From Fidelibacterota bacterium (GTDB taxonomy: Bacteria; Fidelibacterota; Marinisomatia; Marinisomatales; JAADGP01): a stretch of DNA of 44,878 nucleotides. Positions 17,114 through 25,548 of this stretch are shown here, in pieces. The first letter of the stretch is position 1. Every line of letters starts with the position of its first letter. Under the pieces are notes generated by a model. It saw only the letters and a program-made list of their open reading frames with translations, ran no database searches and was not told the origin of the DNA. The stretch lies in NCBI GenBank assembly GCA_027021785.1, contig JALUTR010000183.1, forward strand, positions 1-44,878, read 5' to 3'. Made by a program: the position numbers and the translations under genes.

Positions 17114-17551
17114 TCAGCGGTCAAGTTTTTTTATCCGTCGTTCGTGTCGCCCCCCTTCAAAAGGAATTTTCAACCAAAGATCCACGATTCGTTTAGCCTT
17201 ATCGGGGGCGATAAAGCGAGCTCCGAAGGAAAGGACATTCGCATTATTATGCAACCGTGACAGTTCCACGATTTTTTCCGGTCCGTCGTAAAAAACAGCC
17301 GCCCGTACCCCTTTGACGCGATTTGCCGCCATGGCTTCACCCTGCCCGGATCCTCCGAAAATGACCCCGAAACAATTAGGGGATGAGGCAACAACCCGGG
17401 CGGCGGGCAAAATAAAGTCGGGATAGTCATCATCCGCGTCGTATTCATACGCGCCGAAATCCTCAATCTCATATCCCTGGTTCGTCAAATGAGCCTTTAT
17501 GGTTTCCTTCAGTTCATATCCTGCATGATCACTTGCCAAAACAATCTTCAT
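17114..17551 (-). CDS. rpiB: Ribose-5-phosphate isomerase B (RpiB/LacAB family)
   Basis: A 145-residue protein that interconverts ribose-5-phosphate and ribulose-5-phosphate. It begins MKIVLASDHAGYELKETI and has the phosphate-binding FGGSGQGEAMAANRVKGVRA and LHNNANVLSFGARF. The catalytic Cys of the E. coli type (CGTGIG) is replaced by Gly. The sequence GGSGQGE matches the mycobacterial type, in which a Glu acts as the base. The gene lies 85 bases downstream of transketolase on the same strand, which fits a non-oxidative pentose phosphate operon. Length is normal for the family. Confidence 0.94.
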   Translation of the reverse strand: MKIVLASDHAGYELKETIKAHLTNQGYEIEDFGAYEYDADDDYPDFILPAARVVASSPNCFGVIFGGSGQGEAMAANRVKGVRAAVFYDGPEKIVELSRLHNNANVLSFGARFIAPDKAKRIVDLWLKIPFEGGRHERRIKKLDR

Positions 17552-17636
17552 AATTCCATCCGTCTTTTCCTGAGCATCCCCTTTTTACATACCTGACTGA
17601 ATGTCGCTTTCCTGTTGATTCGAATACCCTTTGTTT

Positions 17637-19649
17637 TTAGAGTAAAGCGCTCAATTTTTCCCTGATTTTCGATTCCACCTGATCGGGTGTAAAACCGAAG
17701 ACTCGTGCCAATTCCCCGGCAGGCGCTGATGCGCCGAAACGATCCAGACCAAACATCAGACCGGTCGGACCGACATACCGTTCCCAGCCAAGGGTAATCC
17801 CGGCTTCCAGGGATACTTTCAAACAACCGCGGGGAGGAATCAGGTGTTCACGGTATTCCGGCGGTTGACGGTCAAATAATTCCCAGCAGGGAAGACTGAC
17901 AACGCGGACCCGCCGATCGTTCATCCGCTCCGCCACTTCCAGAGCCAATGACACTTCCGATCCCGTGGCCAGCAATACAATCTCCGGTGAGCCTTCACAA
18001 TCCCTGAGGGCATATCCTCCCCGGCGAACCCCCTGCTCGATTGTTTCGATATCTGTCGAAATGACCGGCAATCCCTGGCGCGACAACAAAATCGCGCCGG
18101 GGGTATTGCGATCCTCGATTGCCAGTTTAAAACAAACCGCTGTTTCTTTGGCATCGGCAGGGCGATACACGTTAAAATCCGGAATCGTTCTAAGCGCCAT
18201 AATTTGTTCCACCGGCTGATGTGTGGGCCCATCTTCTCCCACGAAGAAAGAATCGTGAGTAAATTCGTGAATAACCCGGATTTTTTGTAAAGCTCCCAAA
18301 CGTAATGCCGGGCGACTGTAATCGGCAAAGACCAGGAATGTCCCGCCAAAGGGGATAATTCCACCGTGAAGGGCTAATCCGTTCAGGATCGTGGACATGG
18401 GGAATTCCCGCACACCAAAGGTTAAATTCCTGCCCTTCCGGTTGTTCTTCTGAAAATCCCCGTACTGTTTGGCAAATCCCCCGGTATAATTTGAGGGCTC
18501 AAGGTCCGCCGATCCGCCAATGAGATTCGGCAATTGCTTCGCGAAATGCTCCAAAGTCACACCAAAAGCTTTTCGGGTCGCAACGGAAGCTCCGGCTTCA
18601 AATTCGGGATAATTTATTCGCGGTAATTTATCCTCGATAACCTGTTCCCAGAGTCGGCGAAATTCCGGTTGTGATTGCGCTGTTCCAAGCCGCGCTTTCC
18701 ATTTTTCCGATTCGGCCCTCAGTTCTTCGAAACGTCGTCTGAAATGGTCATACACTTCGGCCGGTACCATAAATTCCCCGGGGGAAATTCCCAGCTTCGC
18801 TTTGGTTTTACTGATTTCGTCCGGAGGCAGCGGAGAACCATGCGTACCCGCATCCCCTTCCATCGTTACCGTACCATGAGCCATAATGGTTTTACCGATA
18901 ATAATACTCGGTTGTTCTGTCTGTCGGGCAGTTTCCACGGCCTGGCGCAAAGCCGGTAAATCGTGTCCCGCTACTTCCTGCACATGCCAACCCAGTCCTT
19001 TAAATACCTGTGCCACATCGGTTGAATCGGAACGACTGGTGGCTCCTGATATTTGAACCCCGTTGGAATCATAGTACATAATCAATTTCGAAAGCCCCCA
19101 GTGACTTGCCAATGCCGCCGCACCCAGGGCCACCGGCTCCTGTAAGTCACCATCACCCGCCAGCACATAGGTAAAATGACTTAACAAATCGTTCCCGCCG
19201 AACATCTCCCTGACAATAACCTCGGCCAACGCCATACCGGTTGCCATTCCAACCCCCTGACCCAGGGGTCCCGTTGTCGCTTCCACGCCCGGTATTTCCA
19301 CCTCGGGGTGGCCGGGGGTGTTACTGTTCAATTGGCGGAATTGCTTAAGATCATCCAACTCCAACCAACCGACCATGTGGAGGAGAGAGTAAAGCAACAT
19401 CGATTCATGTCCGGCGGACAAAACAAACCGGTCTCTGGATACCCACTCGGGATCGTCGGGATCATATTTTAAATACTCGGTAAATAAAAGATAAGCGAAA
19501 TCGATCGATGACAGGGCTCCTCCCGTATGTCCCGAATTGGCGTTCCGGACCCCGTCCATGATCAGGCCTTTAATAACGTTTATTGTAAATTGGTCTTTGT
19601 CTTCTTTTCCCCAGTCTGCGAAAGTGTTTAATTCTTCGAAGTTTTTCAT
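17637..19649 (-). CDS. tkt: Transketolase
   Basis: A 670-residue thiamine-diphosphate enzyme that transfers two-carbon units between ketoses and aldoses in the pentose phosphate pathway. Visible landmarks are NSGHTGGALSSID near the N-terminus and GPLGQGVGMATGMA. The ThDP-binding motif is GDGDLQEPVALGAAALASHW ending near NGVQISG. The pyrimidine-domain segment is FGVREFPMSTILNGLALHGG, followed by EDGPTHQPVEQIMALRTIP. The length is that of full transketolases. rpiB follows on the same strand after 85 bases. Confidence 0.96.
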   Translation of the reverse strand: MKNFEELNTFADWGKEDKDQFTINVIKGLIMDGVRNANSGHTGGALSSIDFAYLLFTEYLKYDPDDPEWVSRDRFVLSAGHESMLLYSLLHMVGWLELDDLKQFRQLNSNTPGHPEVEIPGVEATTGPLGQGVGMATGMALAEVIVREMFGGNDLLSHFTYVLAGDGDLQEPVALGAAALASHWGLSKLIMYYDSNGVQISGATSRSDSTDVAQVFKGLGWHVQEVAGHDLPALRQAVETARQTEQPSIIIGKTIMAHGTVTMEGDAGTHGSPLPPDEISKTKAKLGISPGEFMVPAEVYDHFRRRFEELRAESEKWKARLGTAQSQPEFRRLWEQVIEDKLPRINYPEFEAGASVATRKAFGVTLEHFAKQLPNLIGGSADLEPSNYTGGFAKQYGDFQKNNRKGRNLTFGVREFPMSTILNGLALHGGIIPFGGTFLVFADYSRPALRLGALQKIRVIHEFTHDSFFVGEDGPTHQPVEQIMALRTIPDFNVYRPADAKETAVCFKLAIEDRNTPGAILLSRQGLPVISTDIETIEQGVRRGGYALRDCEGSPEIVLLATGSEVSLALEVAERMNDRRVRVVSLPCWELFDRQPPEYREHLIPPRGCLKVSLEAGITLGWERYVGPTGLMFGLDRFGASAPAGELARVFGFTPDQVESKIREKLSALL

Positions 19650-19818
19650 TGCGCGATAGCCATTTCCTGTAGTTTTGTTAACAATTCAATAACAACAATG
19701 CCGCCGAATTTAAAGCCCCAACACCGTATGATCCCATTAACAATCACAACATTAAACGCGGATTGGGCATTGACAATGAATTACCGGCAGAGAAAATAAA
19801 CATAACGGGAATACGGCC

Positions 19819-20991
19819 TCAACCGACAACCGCACGGAATATTCGTTTAAAATTCCCTCCCAAAATCAATTGGATATCGTGTTTCGAGTATCCCCGTTCC
19901 AGTAATTTCCCGGTTATGGCAGGCAAATAGGTGCAATCTTCCATTTGTTTGGGCAAGGCCGATACGCCGTCGAAATCCGACCCCAGGCCCACATATTCGG
20001 GACCGATTAATTTGGCAACGTAATCGATATGATCGATCAACACATCCAGGTCCGGCGAAATGCGCTCAATTTCCGCTTCTAATAATGCCTGGCGGCGGTA
20101 CCAGTATTCGTCCGAATGTTCACCGTACAGGACCTTAAGCGAATCCAGTTCACGACGATATCTTTCTTCAACGGACGTGACTTTTTGTTCGAACTCAGGG
20201 TCAAGATACCCGGCGTAAAAATTAATAAACACTACTCCCCCGTTTGCCTTGATTGCCCATAACTGGTTGTCCTTCAGATTGCGATAATGAGGACAAAGAG
20301 CGTACACGGAGGAATGGGAGGCAATAACCGGTTTTGACGTGGTTTCCAGAATATCCCAAAAGGTTTGTTCCCCGGAGTGGGAGACATCTATGATTACGCC
20401 CAGTTCATTGCATTTCCGGACGACACTTTTACCGAAGGGAGTCAATCCCTTAAAAGGGATGTCTTTCGCTTCGGTTTCATCCCTGGCGGAAGTGGCCCAG
20501 TCGGTGGAATTGTTCCAGGTAAGACCAAAACAGCGCATGCCGCGGCCGTACAGTTGCTCCAGTTTTTCCAGGCTGTTTTCAATCGGATGTCCCCCCTCAA
20601 CGCCGATAACCGCCGACAGAACTCCTTTCCGTTCATTAATGAGCAAATCGGCGTAGGTTTCGGTGATGGATATCCGGTCCGGGGCACGCGTCGCGACAGC
20701 GTACAGGGAATCGATCATCTCATTGGCACGTATGAAAGAGCTGTCCGGCAAATACCGATCGGGGTTGACCCACACCGCAAATACCTGCAAGTCCACTCCT
20801 CCCTCTTTCAGGCGCGGAAGGTCCGAATGACCGGTATCCATACGCCGGGTTATATCCTCACCGCGCATAACCCGGAGCAGTACATCGTTATGGGTATCGG
20901 CAACGTATGATTCAAAATGGAATTTCAAAACATCATTTCTGCAGGACGATAAGATCAACAAAAAAAGCAGGAACAAATAATGGCGCTTCAC
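19819..20991 (-). CDS. Membrane dipeptidase (renal dipeptidase, peptidase M19) lipoprotein
   Basis: A 390-residue zinc-dependent dipeptidase of the amidohydrolase superfamily. A lipoprotein signal with lipobox ILSSC puts it on a membrane facing the periplasm or beyond. Metal ligands of the M19 family are in place: ADTHNDVL (H-x-D), VEGGHP (bridging Glu), DVSHSG and ASHSS (His) and GLGSDFDGV (Asp). It should cleave dipeptides, possibly including D-amino-acid dipeptides from cell-wall turnover. The gene for a small lipoprotein lies 75 bases upstream on the same strand. Confidence 0.93.
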   Translation of the reverse strand: MKRHYLFLLFLLILSSCRNDVLKFHFESYVADTHNDVLLRVMRGEDITRRMDTGHSDLPRLKEGGVDLQVFAVWVNPDRYLPDSSFIRANEMIDSLYAVATRAPDRISITETYADLLINERKGVLSAVIGVEGGHPIENSLEKLEQLYGRGMRCFGLTWNNSTDWATSARDETEAKDIPFKGLTPFGKSVVRKCNELGVIIDVSHSGEQTFWDILETTSKPVIASHSSVYALCPHYRNLKDNQLWAIKANGGVVFINFYAGYLDPEFEQKVTSVEERYRRELDSLKVLYGEHSDEYWYRRQALLEAEIERISPDLDVLIDHIDYVAKLIGPEYVGLGSDFDGVSALPKQMEDCTYLPAITGKLLERGYSKHDIQLILGGNFKRIFRAVVG

Positions 20992-21066
20992 GGGACACTA
21001 ACAGGCTTTCTTACCCCGGATTCCCGTCATATTACGTAATATGGCACAACCCCCAAAAAGACTATG

Positions 21067-21402
21067 TCAATCCCATTCAAACCCGGTAACACTTTTCGTC
21101 TTCATATCCAGTTCCACCGAATTATAGTCCTGTAAACGGGGGATAAAATAATAGAGGATCTCAATCTGTTGTTGGTCATCCACCCAAACCGAATCGGGTT
21201 GCCCCAGCGTGTTTAACACTTCCCGCTTGGAGGGATGGACATTGAGGAATTCCCAGACGTCATAGTCGTTCATTAACCCGGCTTTAAAAGGAGGCGGAAT
21301 TTCAACAGATTTCGGTATTGAGGCCGCTTTTTCCGGTGGACCGGAGGACGGCGGAACGCAACCCCATATAACGAGGAAGAAGATCAAGGGAATTATTCGC
21401 AT
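21067..21402 (-). CDS. Small lipoprotein of unknown function
   Basis: I start at ATG 21402, not the track's 21540, because the extra N-terminus is translated repeat sequence. The 111-residue protein begins MRIIPLIFFLVIWGCVPP, a clear lipoprotein signal with Cys after WG. The mature part contains LNVHPSKREVLNTLGQPDSV and WVDDQQQIEILYYF, resembling the SmpA/OmlA-type (BamE-like) motif of a turn after xVxxxLGxPDxV followed by a strand with aromatic residues. A BamE-like small outer-membrane lipoprotein is possible but unproven. It may be co-transcribed with the dipeptidase downstream. Confidence 0.65.
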   Translation of the reverse strand: MRIIPLIFFLVIWGCVPPSSGPPEKAASIPKSVEIPPPFKAGLMNDYDVWEFLNVHPSKREVLNTLGQPDSVWVDDQQQIEILYYFIPRLQDYNSVELDMKTKSVTGFEWD

Positions 21403-21440
21403 CTGATAAAAATAAAGTTTGTTGCAATGCGATGCAAGAA

Positions 21441-21521
21441 CCAAAAACCAAAAACCAAAAACCAAAAGCCAAGAGCCAAGAGCCAAGATAATTTCTTGGT
21501 TCCTGGCTCTTGGATCCTGGA
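21441..21521. repeat. Heptanucleotide tandem repeat with inverted continuation
   Basis: Seven successive 7-base units (CCAAAAA three times, CCAAAAG, CCAAGAG twice, CCAAGAT) are followed by complementary heptads (TTGGTTC, CTGGCTC, TTGGATC, CTGGATC). The arms can pair in many registers. It lies in the gap between the small lipoprotein and the divergent LOG gene. Related CCAAGAA-type heptads occur near 30.57, 38.89 and 40.84 kb. Confidence 0.8.
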
Positions 21522-21698
21522 TCTTCAAAAATGTCCCCATAACTGAGGCAGTACGGCTTTTATTTATATGATCTTGTTTTTCATCCTAATTTTAATAATT
21601 GTAGTATATTTCACTTTCACATAATAAAAAAATATCGACCTTTGAATTCAGAAAATTACTGAGAAAATTCGACCATCGGTTTCCCCAGGAGAATAACT

Positions 21699-22511
21699 AT
21701 GAATAAATCCGGCACAAAAGAACGCTTCTATTACGACCAGGAATTTTTAAGCAGTCCCGAGGCCCGATCGATCCGTATTCTTTCGGAGTATCTGGGTCCC
21801 CGGCAGCGATTCGGCAGCAACCGCGTGGAAGACACGATCGTGTTTTTCGGTTCCGCCCGAATCAAATCCCGTGAAGAAGCCGAACAGGCTTTGGCGAACG
21901 CTCCCCGCGATCTTTCTCCCAAACAGAGAAAGCGCCTGGAACACGACGTGGAAATGAGCCGCTATTATGAAGCCAGCCGGGATCTGGCACACCGGTTGAC
22001 GACCTGGAGCAAAAAACTAAAGAACAGCAAACATCGCTACATTATTACATCAGGTGGAGGACCGGGAATCATGGAAGCCGCCAACCGCGGGAGTTCCGAA
22101 GCCAAGGGGCTGGCCATCGGTCTTAATATCACCCTGCCCTATGAACAAACGGGGAACCAGTGGATTACACCGGACCTGAATCTTCAGTTCCATTATTTCT
22201 TTATGCGCAAATTCTGGATGGCCTACCTTGCCAAGGCCCTGGTTGCATTTCCCGGCGGGTTCGGCACCCTCGACGAACTGATGGAAATGCTCACTTTGCT
22301 CCAAACAGGCAAAATTAAAAAACGGATTCCCATTGTTCTTTTCGGCAGCGAATACTGGCGCCATGTCATTAATTGGGATTACCTGGTTAAAATCGGCACC
22401 ATTGACGAACAGGATATGAACCTGTTCAAGGTGTGTGACGACGTTCAGGAAGCCTTTAACTACATAACAAAGGAAATCATAAAAGCCAAGTTCAAAGGCC
22501 CTAATTTTTAA
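21699..22511 (+). CDS. LOG-family protein (TIGR00730-like nucleotide phosphoribohydrolase)
   Basis: A 270-residue Rossmann-fold protein of the lysine decarboxylase-like/LOG family. The diagnostic motifs are TSGGGPGIMEAANRGSSEAK and FPGGFGTLDELMEML (PGGxGTxxE), with FFMRKFWMAYLAKALVAFPGG between them. LOG proteins hydrolyse nucleoside 5'-monophosphates, including cytokinin nucleotides, to base plus ribose-5-phosphate; in bacteria the physiological substrate is often unclear. It is longer than the ~190-residue core because of an N-terminal ~75-residue helical extension seen in one bacterial subgroup. The start has AGGAG 7 bases before ATG. The amidohydrolase gene follows after 16 bases. Confidence 0.92.
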   Translation: MNKSGTKERFYYDQEFLSSPEARSIRILSEYLGPRQRFGSNRVEDTIVFFGSARIKSREEAEQALANAPRDLSPKQRKRLEHDVEMSRYYEASRDLAHRLTTWSKKLKNSKHRYIITSGGGPGIMEAANRGSSEAKGLAIGLNITLPYEQTGNQWITPDLNLQFHYFFMRKFWMAYLAKALVAFPGGFGTLDELMEMLTLLQTGKIKKRIPIVLFGSEYWRHVINWDYLVKIGTIDEQDMNLFKVCDDVQEAFNYITKEIIKAKFKGPNF

Positions 22512-22527
22512 GAAAACGGATTTCAGA

Positions 22528-25500
22528 ATGAGGAAACGAAATTACTCATTATTCCTGTTAATCATATCCATCTTTTCCCTTAAGGGGCAGGTCGCCCCGG
22601 TAAAAGACCTTCATGAAAATCCCCCGCGCGTATGGGCCCTGACCAACGGTAATGTTTACATCGAACCAAACAAGTTGATCAAAGCGGCTACCATCATCCT
22701 TCGTGACGGAATCATTGAGGCGGTTGGGACCGATCCGGATATCCCCTCGGACGCGACGGAAATCGACCTGAACGGAAACACGGTGTATGCCGGTTTTATC
22801 GAGAGCTGGCTGGAAATTCCCGACCCGGACACAATCCGCGCCGCCAGAGATCACTGGAACAAACAGGTGCGTGCCGACAGGGTTGTTTTTGACAGCTACA
22901 ATCCTGACGACAAGGACGTACAACAATTGCGTGAATTGGGTTTCACCACCGCTCATCTCATCCCGAAGGACGGGATTTTCCGGGGTCAATCCTCCCTGGC
23001 GCAATTAACGGATAAGCCGGTGGCCTTAAAAACAACCGTGGCCCAGGTCGTGGATTTTAACTTCGGCGGATGGGGAAGCAATGCCTACCCCAATTCCCTG
23101 CTGGGGTGCATCGCCCTGATCAGACAAACATTCCTGGACGCCGATTGGTACACCAAGGCCACGGCAATCTTCAGCGAATATCCCGAAGATAATGAGCCCG
23201 TGGAGGAGGACCTGGCCCTGGACGCCCTGGCCAAGGCACGCCGGCAAAAATACCCGTTTATTTTCAACACCAGCGACGAATTATACGCCCTGCGGGCCGG
23301 TTCCATCACGCGCGAGTTCGGTCTGGAATTGTGGCTGAAGGGCAGCGGTTACGAATACCGACGTCTGAACGCGATTAAGACATTAAATCCTTTCATTATT
23401 CTCCCGGTGAACTACCCCGGGAAACCGGACGTGAGCAATCCTTACCAGGCCTTGCAATACACAACGGAACAACTGAAACATTGGGATTTGGCGCCCGATA
23501 ACGCCGCCAAACTGGTCGCCGCGGGAATCCCCATCGCTTTTACCAGCGCGGAATTGAAAAACCGGTCCGACTTCCGTAAACGTCTAACCAAATCCATTCA
23601 ACGCGGTCTATCTCCCGAAATCGCCCTGGCGGCCCTGACGACCGTTCCGGCGGAAAAAATGGGCGTCGGTCATTTCGTGGGGAAAATTCAAGCCGGGTAC
23701 CAGGCCAACCTGGTAATCGTTGACGGGGACTATTTTAACTACCAAGATCCGATCCGGTCCGTATGGATCGGCGGGAATGAATACCCGGTCAAGCCGGCTC
23801 CCATCGTGGATCCGTCCGGGAAATGGGAACTGGAACTGCCGGAAACCACCTGGCGCCTGAGCTTCAAGAAAAGCGGCTCCCGGTGGAAGGGTTCCCTCGA
23901 ATACGACAGTCTCGCTTTCGCATTGAAAGATGTCACAGTGGACGCCGACCGTGTAACCTGGATTTTGAAGACCGATACCCTGGGATTCGCCGGGTCGACA
24001 CGCTTTACCGGCCACCTCGAAGATTCGACGGCAAGCGGTAAAGTCTTCTTCGCTTCCGGCGCGATTGAATCCTGGACGGGCAAGCGGATCGAGTTCCATG
24101 AAAAGACGAAAGCCGACACCTTGCGACCCGAATCACCCAGCGCTTTGACCGTGGTGTACCCCGATGGGGCCTTCGGCCTGGAAGAGCCGCCGAAAAAACC
24201 TTTCGCCGTCCTCGTGGACGACGCGACAATCTGGACTTGCGGACCGAAAGGTATACTGAAAGGTTGGGACATCCTGTTTGTGGATGGTAAGGTTAAAAAG
24301 ATTGCGCGGGGTATTTCCGTTCCCCGGGGCGCCGCCCTGATCATCGACGGGCGCGGGAAACATGTTACGCCGGGGCTTATCGACGCGCACAATCATTCGG
24401 CGGCCGCCTCAATTAACGAGGGGACCCAGAGCGTGACCGCGGAAGTGCGTATCCGCGATGTGTTGAACAGCGACGATATCGCGATTTATCGCGAACTCGC
24501 GGGGGGACTCACCGTCGCTAACGTGTTGCACGGTTCCGCCAACACGATCGGCGGACAGAATGCCGTGATCAAACTCCGTTGGGGAGTAAAACCGGGAGAT
24601 TTGATCTTTAGAAAAGCCCCGCCGGGAATCAAATTCGCCCTGGGAGAAAACGTAAAACAGTCAAATTGGGGCGAACGCTACCGGACGCGCTACCCCCAAA
24701 CACGGATGGGAGTGGAACAGGTGCTCAGGGACGCCTTTACCGCCGCCCGGGATTACCGAAAAAATTGGGAAACCTACTACCGCGATGTTACCCTGCGAAA
24801 AACAAAGATACCGCCCCGGAAAGACCTGGAATTGGAAGCCCTGGTGGAAGTCCTGGAAGGGAAACGGTTGGTGCATTGTCATTCGTACCGCCAGGATGAA
24901 ATTCTCATGCTGACCCGGGTGGCCGAAGACTTCGGGTTTACGGTGGGCACTTTTCAACATGTTCTGGAAGGATATAAAGTGGCCGACCGGATCGCGGATC
25001 ATGGAGCCGGAGCATCCACTTTTTCCGACTGGTGGGCTTACAAATTCGAGGTGATCGACGCGATCCCTTACAACGGGGCGCTTATGACCAGGGTGGGCGT
25101 GACCACCTCCTTTAATTCCGATTCCAATGAACTGGCCCGGCACCTGAATACCGAAGCGGCCAAAGCCGTCAAGTACGGTGGACTTTCGGAAGAAGAAGCC
25201 TTGAAACTGGTAACCATCAACCCTGCCCGGCAATTGAAAATCGACCGCTGGGTAGGTTCATTGGAAGTAGGCAAAGATGCCGACTTCGTGATCTGGAGCG
25301 ACAATCCCCTTTCCACGTACGCCGTTTGCGAGCAGACCTGGATCGACGGAAGACTGTATTTCTCAATCGAACGGGACAAGGAGCTCCGGCAACGGGACAA
25401 GAGAATCAGGAACGAGCTGATTCAAAAAATCCTGGCGACCGGGGATGACGGTAGTCCCGCCATGCTTCCCTCTTCAGACGGCAACTCACACGGTTATTCA

Positions 25501-25548
25501 TGTTATTTCGGAGACGAACAAGCAACCGGGGAAGGAGGTGCGCGGTGA
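22528..25548 (+). CDS. Secreted two-domain amidohydrolase, only the C-terminal domain has metal ligands
   Basis: A 1006-residue exported protein (signal peptide about 1-21). Residues ~35-420 form an amidohydrolase-like domain without the H-x-H metal site: where it should be, the sequence reads YAGFIESWLE. A beta-rich linker (~430-540) follows. The second amidohydrolase domain (~550-980) keeps the site: GLIDAHNHSAA (His621/His623), LVHCHSYRQDE, FQHVLEGYK and FNSDSNELARHL. Such proteins are annotated as imidazolonepropionase-like hydrolases and may act on cyclic amides or peptides; the true substrate is unknown. Its stop overlaps the GTG start of the next amidohydrolase gene (GTGA), so the two products are probably made together. 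Confidence 0.9.
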   Translation: MRKRNYSLFLLIISIFSLKGQVAPVKDLHENPPRVWALTNGNVYIEPNKLIKAATIILRDGIIEAVGTDPDIPSDATEIDLNGNTVYAGFIESWLEIPDPDTIRAARDHWNKQVRADRVVFDSYNPDDKDVQQLRELGFTTAHLIPKDGIFRGQSSLAQLTDKPVALKTTVAQVVDFNFGGWGSNAYPNSLLGCIALIRQTFLDADWYTKATAIFSEYPEDNEPVEEDLALDALAKARRQKYPFIFNTSDELYALRAGSITREFGLELWLKGSGYEYRRLNAIKTLNPFIILPVNYPGKPDVSNPYQALQYTTEQLKHWDLAPDNAAKLVAAGIPIAFTSAELKNRSDFRKRLTKSIQRGLSPEIALAALTTVPAEKMGVGHFVGKIQAGYQANLVIVDGDYFNYQDPIRSVWIGGNEYPVKPAPIVDPSGKWELELPETTWRLSFKKSGSRWKGSLEYDSLAFALKDVTVDADRVTWILKTDTLGFAGSTRFTGHLEDSTASGKVFFASGAIESWTGKRIEFHEKTKADTLRPESPSALTVVYPDGAFGLEEPPKKPFAVLVDDATIWTCGPKGILKGWDILFVDGKVKKIARGISVPRGAALIIDGRGKHVTPGLIDAHNHSAAASINEGTQSVTAEVRIRDVLNSDDIAIYRELAGGLTVANVLHGSANTIGGQNAVIKLRWGVKPGDLIFRKAPPGIKFALGENVKQSNWGERYRTRYPQTRMGVEQVLRDAFTAARDYRKNWETYYRDVTLRKTKIPPRKDLELEALVEVLEGKRLVHCHSYRQDEILMLTRVAEDFGFTVGTFQHVLEGYKVADRIADHGAGASTFSDWWAYKFEVIDAIPYNGALMTRVGVTTSFNSDSNELARHLNTEAAKAVKYGGLSEEEALKLVTINPARQLKIDRWVGSLEVGKDADFVIWSDNPLSTYAVCEQTWIDGRLYFSIERDKELRQRDKRIRNELIQKILATGDDGSPAMLPSSDGNSHGYSCYFGDEQATGEGGAR

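Noticed and set aside
21441-21521. CRISPR array suspicion
   Set aside because: The units are 7 bases in direct tandem without spacers, so it is a simple tandem repeat.
24661-25233. 190-aa minus-strand ORF
   Set aside because: Antisense to the catalytic domain of the large amidohydrolase.
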